Shown here piece by piece: positions 56,298 through 64,000 of a stretch of DNA of 64,000 nucleotides. The first letter of the stretch is position 1. Each line of letters opens with the position of its first letter. Under the pieces are notes generated by a model. The model was given only the letters and a program-made list of their open reading frames with translations. It had not been told where the DNA came from and searched no databases. The stretch is from Mactromeris polynyma (Eukaryota > Mollusca > Bivalvia > Venerida > Mactridae), in contig JASFXZ010000013.1 in assembly GCA_032209605.1 (NCBI GenBank), positions 6,719,401 through 6,783,400 of the forward strand, in the 5' to 3' direction. Made by a program: the position numbers and the translations under genes.

Positions 56298-57227
56298 CTA
56301 GGTGGAGCAAATGTAGCATAATTTGTTTCGAATGCCTATGTGCAAAAGTTTACGTGTCCTGGCACCAAATATGACAGCTACTCCTGCTAGTGCCATGGCA
56401 TTATACAAATGTTTGTGCGTTCTCTTGCTCCATCCTCCATCACAAATCACACTTATTGCTGGAATTCCTTCCAAATATTCATCATTCTCAATAGCAAGTC
56501 TTCTTTCCTCCTCAGCAGCCACTTTCATTTCTTGTCCACCATTCAGATATCAAGTGTTCTGTTTCCGTGAATTTTTTAGAACTAACTGTGGGAATCCCCA
56601 ATGTCCCCAAACACTCATTCATTGAGGAATGTCCACCTCCGGTCACATTTGTTCCCCCAGACACCTTTTACATTTACTCCATGATTGTTGTTATTTGTTG
56701 TTCTGTCCTGTACTATCCTCGAGTTGTTTGTTACAACCTGCACATTTGCAACTGATAACAGTATACAAACCATTCCTGTGTTCTGTCATCAATGTCAGTG
56801 GTTCCGTATTGTTTAGCACTAAATCCTGGACTTTTTCACATGATGCTCTGTTTATTGATATTTCAAGGAGGTGTTGTCTAAGTAATTCTAAATTCATTAC
56901 TCTATTTCCTTGAGGACAATCTTTCTCGACTAAGTAAATTTTGTTTGTTTTGGGGTCTCTAATTGATCTGTATATATTTTCCAATCTGGTGGTTTTTCTA
57001 CGTATAGAAGTGTGATTGATTATTTGTTTTGCCTTTTTCACTTCTTTGCGGCTTATAATAAATTTCAGACTGGGATGGACATTTGTCTGCACTGGTTGAT
57101 TTTCAATGTTCCTTTCCCTGTAAAAGTAAATATTTTCACACCTGTGTTCCGACTGATTTATATGATATTTTACGTTTTCTGATAAATGGGGAATCATCTG
57201 GGAAATCGTCACTTTCCCATAGCACAT
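56298..57227 (-). pseudogene. Mutator-like transposase domain protein, broken
   Basis: Minus strand. The first part (57227-56691) reads GNRVMNLELLRQHLLEISIN and a Cys pair region ISCKCAGCNKQL, as in the N-terminal part of the animal Mutator-like transposase domain. After a shift near 56690, another frame carries TNVTGGGHSSMNECLGTLGI and then FTETEHLISEWWTRNE. After a second shift near 56530, a third carries KVAAEEERRLAIEN, ICDGGWSKRTHKHLYNAMAL and LLHIGIRNKLCYICST. DGGWSKR with the downstream GVRNK-like motif is the hallmark of the catalytic core. The sequence stops at 56298, so the C-terminal half of the family's usual length is missing. This is an unrelated lineage to the MULE at 25003. Confidence 0.75.
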
Positions 57228-58860
57228 TTTTCATAGGGGCCTATTGAAATGCTATTGGGAAGATTTTTGATATATCATAATAAAATCAAATAATTCTAAT
57301 GAAAAAATACTTATGCAACATCAAATATAATCCAGTTTGGTGCAATACAAAATAAATAAACCACCCACCTGGGCATTGGAAATTAATTTGAAATCCAATG
57401 GGTAGTTGAGTACAGATTTCCATGTAATGGCGGACTTTGTGCATACGGCGTATTGTTTACTCCTTGGTAATTGCCATTTATTACCATGTCCATCTTTCAT
57501 TACCAGTCAATGCGAAAGACCCTCAGACCTGACCAGCAAAATTTAAAGAGGTCCGATAAGTGTTTTTTGGGGGCCGAAATTCGGACCCATTCCCCTCACT
57601 CAAAAGTATGTTTTTTTCCCCTTTTCTCAGTTAAAATTCCCCTCCTACAGCTTTTTTTTTAAATTGTAGATATGTTGCCAGTATTGTTGATATTTTTAGT
57701 CAGAAAGATAGAAACATTGACCTGTAATGTAACTAACCAATATGTTAGCATATTTACATGTTTACATCACTGCAACAAAGAAGTGTAGTGAATATAGACA
57801 TAGAAATGTATACTTTAAATGCACATTATTTTCACCCTATTTTCCCCTCACAAGGCTATTTTCCCCTATTTAAGGACCCCGCCACCATTCCCCTAGAAAT
57901 GAAAAGAAACACTGGATAAAATTAACAATTTCACTGGCCCTCCTGTCCGGTGGATTATTTGGGAACAAAAATAGCCATAACTTGACTGGAACTGTCTTCA
58001 TTGGTTTATAACAAATTATTTGAGGTAAACGTCTTTTATAACATGTACATGTGGATCGTTAAGATGTAAAAATACTGTACCAATTCCTATTGAATCTCTG
58101 AGAGTGTCAATGTTAATAACGTATTACTACGCAGCACATTGTGCAAGTTATTCTGTCGCGAAGTAGTCTGTGTAACAAATAAGTTCTGGCGATATTTTAC
58201 GTTGGAATCTCATAAATTTATTTGAAATACATACGTGAAACTTTGAATTTATGTAAATAAAACCCAAAATATGTGCAAAAATAGCCGTATGCGCAATTAA
58301 AAAACATCGTACTTTCGTTTTAACAACAATGTCGAGCATGATTCTGTCGAGAGAGGAAGTTAAATCACATAAAAACAGCTCGATGCCATCAAAAAGGCAC
58401 TGAAATCATTTCAAACGCTTAAATATGTGATTTGTAACTGAAAATGCGATCAAAACGTCAAGTCAATATAAACAGCCATTTGTGAACTGCACTTAGTCTG
58501 TCTACCTGTATCTGTTAGTAATACAGTTTTGATCTGTTAATACTTGTTTTTTATGTTTGCATAATTATAATTTTCTAGTTACTTATTTTGGGTAGTCTTT
58601 TATGAATGTGTTAAATAACTCCTGTATGGAAGATGTGTTCAAGTTTTGGAATTTGTCAAACAACCAGTAGTTGAACTTAATACATAAATAAATGATTTAT
58701 TATTTATAAATGACTGAATCTTTTGACAATATTCATGTCGCTATCTAGGAGAAAAATGACCCATTCAATGTAATGTTGAGAAAACTACATTGTCATAGTT
58801 TTCATTGGTGTTAACTATTTTTAGCTACTGAAACTAGGCAAAGCATCATATTTACTGATA
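57228..58860. other. No gene; one dispersed repeat at about 57545-57910
   Basis: GGGGGCCGAAATTCGGACCC, CAAAAGTATGTTTTTT and several TTCCCCT blocks form a T/C-rich segment. Its start resembles 54165-54220 (GGGGCCAAAATTGGGTCCCA, then CAAAAGTATG). The rest is unassigned. Confidence 0.4.
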
Positions 58861-59254
58861 GGTCAGTGGCGTCGCAACTGGGGCGGCAAGCAAGGGTCAT
58901 GTGAATATCATATAAAACTTGATATTGTTCATGCTTTTGCTGCCGAAAAGTGGTAAGGAAATTGGGACAGCGAAATAAACGGCCGATACGGACTTGTCAC
59001 TAGCAGTATCAAAGGCGACCGTGTATTTCAGTATTATACCAATCTGCATCAATACAATGTAACTTGTTAATACAGTGCCGTTATGGTTGTTGTTCTTGCT
59101 GCTACAGTGTCCGTTCCTGCTGCTAGTGTTGTTTTCTTGTTGTTTTTATGCTCAAAACTTTTATTCATATCGTTAACTGCTGTTACTTTCAGTTTATGCT
59201 TGGAAAATGTTTATATTCTTGAAAAAAATGAAGAGTTTGCTTTGACTTCATTTT

Positions 59255-59500
59255 TTGAAAGAATATATTCGTGTTCATTGTTTTCATCAAAACTTCAATA
59301 CAATATAAATTGTGTTAATGTAATTTACTGAGAACAATTGGGCAATACTAATCTTTTCTACGATCAATTAAGTGGAGAGTGGTCGGAAATTCCAGACAAG
59401 TGTAAATGATCACTCAAAATATGGAGAAAAAGATGTACTGATTTTATAAAAAGCATCAGTAGCAAAAGTAACCGCCATTTTTATACGCGTGTTCGAAGAA
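59255..59500. mobile_element. Tc1-like element fragment
   Basis: CAATTAAGTGGAGAG, GGAAATTCCAGA, AATATGGAGAAAAAGA and ACCGCCATTTTTATACG match, in order, the 3' part of the complete Tc1 element at 11740-11990. The rest of the element is missing. Confidence 0.65.
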
Positions 59501-59660
59501 CGGGACGAATTATATTTGCATCTGCGGCGGGCGGTTGGGCTGGCATGTTGTCACATCTATAACTTAAGTATTCTTTGTCCAATCTTCACCAGACTTGGTC
59601 ATAATGTATATCGGCATAATATCTAAGACAAGTCGGGGAACAAGCTAGGCTCGCGTCTGC
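59480..59660. repeat. Dispersed repeat related to 63045-63620
   Basis: GAAGAACGGGACGAATTATA, GCGGCGGGCGG and CATAATATCTAAGACAAG match the 63-kb repeat in the same order. Confidence 0.55.
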
Positions 59661-59841
59661 ATCATTGATTTTGCTTTTTCTTGTGACACTGGATCTTTTA
59701 ATAACTAATGTTTGATAGTTGTGAAACATACAAATTAGCAAAAAGTGCATAGCTTCCTATCAGTTCATGTTTTACAAAGCTTATGCTTTAAGTCTGTACT
59801 AACACTCACGCCACAGTTGCAATTCTTGTCGGTGAATCAAA

Positions 59842-60345
59842 ATGGCAGAAGTTAAAGATAGTGTTAAAGATAAGCTTTCTTTAACGTCACATATGATCAA
59901 CAAGTAACATAAGCTACAAAGCTTGTGTGCGACCAACAAGGTATCCACTAACAGATACTTACCTGGGCTTATTTATCTACTGATACTACCCTTTATATAC
60001 TGTGTGCCTAGCAAGGGAGCTACCAGTACCATTTTTCACGTCTTTGGTATGACGCGGCCAGGGATCGAACTCCCGCACTCAAAGCTGACACTCTACCAAC
60101 TGAGCTAATGAGGCTGAGCTAGTGACATCGGGATTTTTTTTCAAATTGACAACACCGTCGACGGTTTATTCTGACGTTTGGGTGCATTTTGGACATCCAG
60201 TATACGAGGTTAATGGTCGGCAAATTACTGACAAATCTAAAACTGTTTGTAAATTATGCTACAGTAAACTAACCCATTCTGGAAACACTACGATTATGAA
60301 GTCACACTTAAATCGTCGCCCTCCGTCTGTTTCGGGAGGCCGTTC
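59842..60345 (+). pseudogene. hAT-type BED-finger transposase N-terminus, copy 1, split by a SINE
   Basis: ATG at 59842 opens MAEVKDS and is then cut by a 256-bp SINE (59864-60119). The frame resumes as KLTTPSTVYSDVWVHFGHPV, with YEVNGRQITDKSKTVCKLCY and HSGNTTIMKSHLNRR. VW-x-HFG plus C-x2-C and H form a BED-type zinc finger, the DNA-binding start of hAT transposases. The second zinc-binding His appears changed to Pro (RRPPSV where copy 2 has RHPSV). The catalytic domain is absent. Copy 2 lies at 62059. Confidence 0.78.
59864..60119 (-). mobile_element. tRNA-derived SINE inserted in the BED-finger gene
   Basis: TAGTG flanks both sides (59859-59863, 60120-60124). On the minus strand the head reads CATTAGCTCAGTTGGTAGAG (A box), then GGGAGTTCGATCCC (B box). 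Comparison with copy 2 at 62059 shows the uninterrupted target. Confidence 0.8.
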
Positions 60346-60570
60346 TATATTCTGTCACTGTCTAAAAATGTGTTTGTGCAATACACAAAACCGACATCGA
60401 GTTATGTCATATTTTGCCATATTTGAGTTTGCTCTCGTCAATATTTGTTCTATTCTAGACAGTGTTGATGATTAAATTGTCCCAACTAATATCGTTATTT
60501 CTTGTAGTTAACCACTGAAAAAAAGTAGCATTTGCTTGGAAGCATTCTCATCCCTGATACTGTATTTGAT

Positions 60571-60642
60571 ATACTTTAAATGCATTGATAAATGATACTT
60601 TAAATGCATTGATAAATGATACTTTAAATGCATTGATAAATG
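60571..60642. repeat. 24-bp unit, three perfect tandem copies
   Basis: ATACTTTAAATGCATTGATA plus AATG repeated three times without change. Confidence 0.9.
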
Positions 60643-60779
60643 TTGTGTATCAAAATATAATACAGAAATGAAATTTATTAACCAAAATGTCTAGAATTAC
60701 TCTCTCACTTCTAGTTTGTAGTTTCTTTGTCAGCATAATATTATATATTGTTATTTATGTTGTATATTTTTATTTTCAG

Positions 60780-60966
60780 GTGCTAACTATGGGTGTTGAC
60801 ATCAGTACTTACCGATGTAGAGTTGGACGGTTTGTTCCACAACATGGCACGGGTGCGATATGTTTACCAATCAACTTTAGTCAATTGATCACAATAATAG
60901 GGGCCGTTTCCTTTGTTAGAATATTACTTGTTATGGCGGGTGTTGAAGAGAACCCTGGACCCCAAG
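60780..60966 (+). CDS. Leader exon ending in a 2A-like ribosome-skipping motif
   Basis: An acceptor (GTATATTTTTATTTTCAG) precedes the exon and a donor CCCCAAG|GTAGGC ends it. From the ATG at 60789 it encodes 59 residues: MGVDISTYRCRVGRF, a short polar stretch, a hydrophobic segment (about residues 28-48) and the ending VMAGVEENPGPQ. The ending fits the 2A consensus (D)VExNPGP except that Gly replaces the usual Asp; the ribosome would skip the bond between Gly57 and Pro58, releasing the leader from whatever follows. 2A-like motifs are documented in animal APE-type non-LTR retrotransposons and in sea-urchin NLR-type genes, where the leader can direct targeting. The downstream exon is not in sight, so the cargo protein is unknown. 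Confidence 0.65.
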
Positions 60967-61000
60967 GTAGGCATTTTCTGTTTTGTATTATTGCTCTATA

Positions 61001-61710
61001 ATAATTGTTCTTGTAACAAAAAGTCAGAAATTACAGGTGTATTCAAACAATGAAATGGTGACCAGAACAGCTATTCAGCATTGTGTTTGTGTATATAAGT
61101 GTTTGAATATATGAAAACTCAATCTCATTCAAATCAGCTCCAGTCGCACGCTCCTATACTATACTCTAACTGGATCTGATGACTGCACAATACAGGTCAC
61201 GTTCATGTGACCTTTGAGTAGCCAATCAAAACGTCGACTGCAAAATGCTGTGGTATAGAGTTATGAATATTCGTTGATCTCCGACGAGCTCCGTTAATTC
61301 TATTTGAGCGTAGATCACCGGGGCGTTCCGATTAGGCCAATAATAAAATATTGTTTGTTTCCCCTCCCACGACCCACCGTTGAAAATTACCGCTACCGTA
61401 AATATTTTATTGAGGTTGGCAAATTATTTTTTTTCGCTAAATTTCCTGGGTCTGAATATTCCCACTGTTCAATAGCTATTGGGTACGAAAACTGGAATCG
61501 CTGGTACCAGTCAGTTGAGTAGCCACATCATCAATAAATCTATGAAGCAGGGATAAATAGAATTTAGCTTCAAGTATCATATTTTTACTTGCCCCAATGA
61601 AAATAAATCTAGTAAGATGTTATATCTATACCGAACACATTTTAAGCTTGTGTAAATAAAATTATAACAAAAATCTGCCCTACCTACCTACCCTACAGTG
61701 ATGGGCTAGG
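61001..61710. other. Presumed intron of the 2A-leader gene; no exon recognised
   Basis: A segment at about 61310-61520 (GAAAATTACCGCTACCGTAA, TTCCTGGGTCTGAATATTCC, CTATTGGGTACGAAAACTGG) looks like an old repeat rather than a coding exon. Confidence 0.35.
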
Positions 61711-62906
61711 CAGGGGTGAGAATTTTCCGCGGAATTCCGGGATTTTTTTTATCTACCAGGCCGTTTTTGAGATCGATGTAAATCCGAGGAGAAATTTTGA
61801 TTGGGGGGGGGGGGGGTAGGGTCAATGCTGTTCATAACGCACTCATTATTAGAAAGCAATATATATTCTGAACAATCACGCCCGATCATGTTTTGAGAAA
61901 AATCGATGAGAATTATCGTCCGCCATTTAGTTGTTAGGCTAAAATATCACCGAATAGGTGCCGAAAGCGTTGCCGAATTGGTTCCGGAAAACGTCCAAAC
62001 GGCTTTTAGTCTGTACCAACAGTCGCGCTAGAGTTACAGTTCTTGTCAGTGAATCAAAATGGCAGAAGTTAACGATAGAGACATCGCAAATTTGTTCAAC
62101 CTGACAACACCGCCTACGGTTAAATCTGAAGTTCGGATGCATTTTGGACATCCAGTATACGAGTTTAATGTCGGCAAATTACTGAAAAATCTGAAACTGT
62201 AGGTAAATTATGCTACACTAAATTAACCCATTCTGGAAACGCGTCGATTATAAAGTCGCACTTAAAATTAAATTGTCGCCATCCGTCTGTTTCGGGAGGC
62301 GGTTCTAGGTCTGCTTCTGTTAAAAATGTGTTTGTTCACTACAAATGTATAGACACAAAACAGTAAAGTACATGGGCATAAAACGAACATTAACACCAAG
62401 ACTTGCTAAAAATATTTCAAACTTAATGCAAGCCCTGCACCAAATTTGATATAGACCTACACTGAATATGGGAGCCAAAATGACTTTCATTGAAATACTA
62501 AAATCTCCTGGTTAAAACCAGTGCTGATACCCACCTTGTCATCACAGAAGACTCTCAGAGGAGATTAAAAAGATATTCTGAAAATCCTTTAATTACTGAT
62601 GGTCGGTAATGCAAGTAGTAATAAGTGGTCAAATGCTACATACAAATGAACCACACTTTGACACTGGAAGAACTTAGGAAATATCATCTTCACATAACTT
62701 GTCAATGTGTTGACTTTTTGGTGAGAAATTAAGCCTATAGTATTTTTGTTGCTACAGATATGATTAAATGCAATCTTAGGCCCCTAAAATGCTTCAAACC
62801 AAGGAGCTTCAAAGGGCTTTGCCCCCTGTGACCCCCACCAAAGTGCTGCCCTGGACCCGCCGCATAAAGTTCAGGGATTTTTGCTTGAGAGCATTCTCAC
62901 CCCCTG
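61711..62906 (+). mobile_element. 1.2-kb hAT-like element with BED-finger remnant
   Basis: CAGGGGTGAGAATTTTCC at the left is matched by GAGCATTCTCACCCCCTG at the right. GCTAGG flanks both sides (61705-61710, 62907-62912). It has a 14-G run at 61803-61816 and the BED fragment at 62059-62320. It is deleted internally. Confidence 0.78.
62059..62320 (+). pseudogene. hAT-type BED-finger fragment, copy 2
   Basis: MAEVNDRDIANLFNLTTPPT, then KSEVRMHFGHPVYEF, after which a shift and stops break the finger (the Cys pair region survives only in another frame). The 5' flank (GTCAGTGAATCAAAATGGCA) matches copy 1. It lies 348 bases inside the hAT-like element's left end, giving the element its identity. 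Confidence 0.75.
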
Positions 62907-63044
62907 GCTAGGGTCCCAGGAGGGGAAACAAACATATTTTTAATATCGGCCTTACATATTTTCGTCAATTTCAATATGGCTGCGCCCGTGGACACAACCG
63001 CACCTCATACACGGCAACATTCTTTGGTTGATTGGTGTTGTTTG

Positions 63045-63620
63045 TGTGGTGTTCCGTTTTTATGCTCCCGTTTGAAAAACGGGACGTATTATGGGAACAC
63101 CCGCAGCGGGCGGCATCCACATGGTTTCCGCTCTCTAAGTCAAAGAGTTTTCATCCGATCTTTACCAACCTTGGTGAAAATGTTTATGGGCATAATATCT
63201 CGGCCAAGTTTGATAACCAGCCACATCGAACCAGGCACTTCTGAATTATGGCCCATGAATTATCCAAAATCGGCCAAATTAGTCTTGTCCGCTCTCTAAG
63301 TCAAAAGAGTTTTCGTCCCATCTTTACCAAACTTTGTGAAAATGTTTATGGGCATAATATCTCGGCCAAGTTCGATAACCAGCCACATCGCCCCAGATAC
63401 TTCGGAATTATGGCCCTTGAATTATCCCAAATTAGCCTTGTCCGCTCTCTAAGTCGAACAGTTTTCATCTGATCTTCACCTAACTTGTGAAATGTTTGTG
63501 GGCATAAAGTCTTGGCCAAGTTAGATAACCAGTCATATCACTCGTGTCACCCAGTAATTATCACCCTTTGATTTTAGAAATTACCTAAAATTTGTCTTGT
63601 TTTAACTATGAGCTCTGACT
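63045..63620. repeat. Internally repeated dispersed sequence, about 3 units of 150-160 bp
   Basis: Units share CCGCTCTCTAAGTC, GTTTATGGGCATAATATCT, CGGCCAAGTT and GATAACCAGCCACATCG and decay toward the right. The head (AAAACGGGACGTATTATGGG, CGCAGCGGGCGG) recurs at 59480. Open frames across it are products of the repeat. Confidence 0.75.
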
Positions 63621-64000
63621 TATGACAGGCATATTTTGTGACAGTTTGGCACTCTTGTTGGAAATATTTATAACCGGAAGCGGCAGGAAGGACGTTAAAA
63701 ACAGTATAAACTGAAACTCCGAATAAACGATAAAGCCATTTTGAGAAAGAATTTCATTGGACCACAAATGAGCACCTGGTTACGCATATCTATTTTGAGA
63801 GTGGTTATATGAACTTGACCTTTTACGGAGTGTAGTCAGATCCTAACAGCGGAAAGTAATGGAGCTAAAGTTAGGGGCTGATTTCAATGAGATTGATGAA
63901 AACTTAACTAGGATTAAGTACATTTTAATATAAGATACAGAAGAAAGTGATGGACAAAATCACAAGCGGTAGTATTAATGCTGTGTAATATTTCAACAGG
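63621..64000. other. No gene seen
   Basis: No domain-like frame or repeat that I recognise at the right edge. Confidence 0.4.

Noticed and set aside
59083..59331. 82-residue hydrophobic plus-strand frame, possible membrane protein
   Set aside because: Its second half runs into the Tc1-derived fragment and its first half is low-complexity Val/Leu/Ala; no conserved signal.
63032..63472. Overlapping plus-strand frames with repeated KLDNQPHR-like peptide
   Set aside because: They follow a tandemly repeated dispersed sequence with drifting phase.

Overview
The window looks like AT-rich animal nuclear DNA, most likely from a bivalve or related mollusc. The reasons are spliced exons with GT/AG borders, tRNA-headed SINEs, Tc1/mariner, hAT-like and MULE-type DNA transposons, a P2X7-intracellular-domain protein, a TatD-fusion family I recall from molluscs and corals, and a 2A-like leader exon. 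Species cannot be fixed by eye. No bacterial, organellar or CRISPR features are seen. Most of the window is mobile-element sequence in several stages of decay, with a few pieces of possible host genes between.

Layout. 1-7 kb: a small hAT-like MITE, a repeat with doubled inverted ends, and a 1.4-kb minisatellite flanked by long inverted repeats. 7-13.2 kb: a plus-strand transposase-derived gene (C2H2 exon, Ser-rich exon, 'SRGGL' C-terminal exon, polyA signal) invaded by several Tc1-like elements; one complete but dead Tc1 element (11694-13205) has TA-flanked ends. 14.4-16.6 kb: a minus-strand TatD-nuclease fusion gene broken by frameshifts. 19.3-21.4 kb: a candidate plus-strand terminal exon with a long 3' region, converging on a minus-strand P2X7-ballast-domain gene at 21.8-22.8 kb (its first exon may be near 23.8 kb). 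A CRE/ETS-type promoter and untranslated exon lie at 24.35-24.46 kb.

25.0-38.6 kb is a nest of large DNA transposons. A 7.8-kb MULE (25003-32814, 8-bp target duplication) contains an unclassified 4.2-kb element (27498-31732). About 40 bases further on lies a 5.7-kb element (32854-38598) that encodes, on the minus strand, an acidic N-terminal protein, an OTU cysteine-protease domain and a DUF7869-like transposase candidate. A 1.4-kb hAT-like element has landed inside its OTU reading frame. Palindromic repeats built on GGTACCATATG sit just inside both ends. This OTU-carrying transposon is the best candidate for something under-described.

38.6-64 kb: pogo-like and TCTTAAG-rich MITEs, several tRNA-SINEs, a diverged duplication (about 47.0-47.8 and 51.85-54.1 kb), a second CRE promoter with untranslated exon (51.1 kb), a broken Mutator-like transposase (56.3-57.2 kb), two broken BED-finger hAT copies (one split by a SINE), and a spliced exon encoding a leader that ends in a 2A-like ribosome-skipping motif (60780-60966). 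Coordinates of exons and element ends were read by eye; remote families are named from remembered motifs, not from searches.
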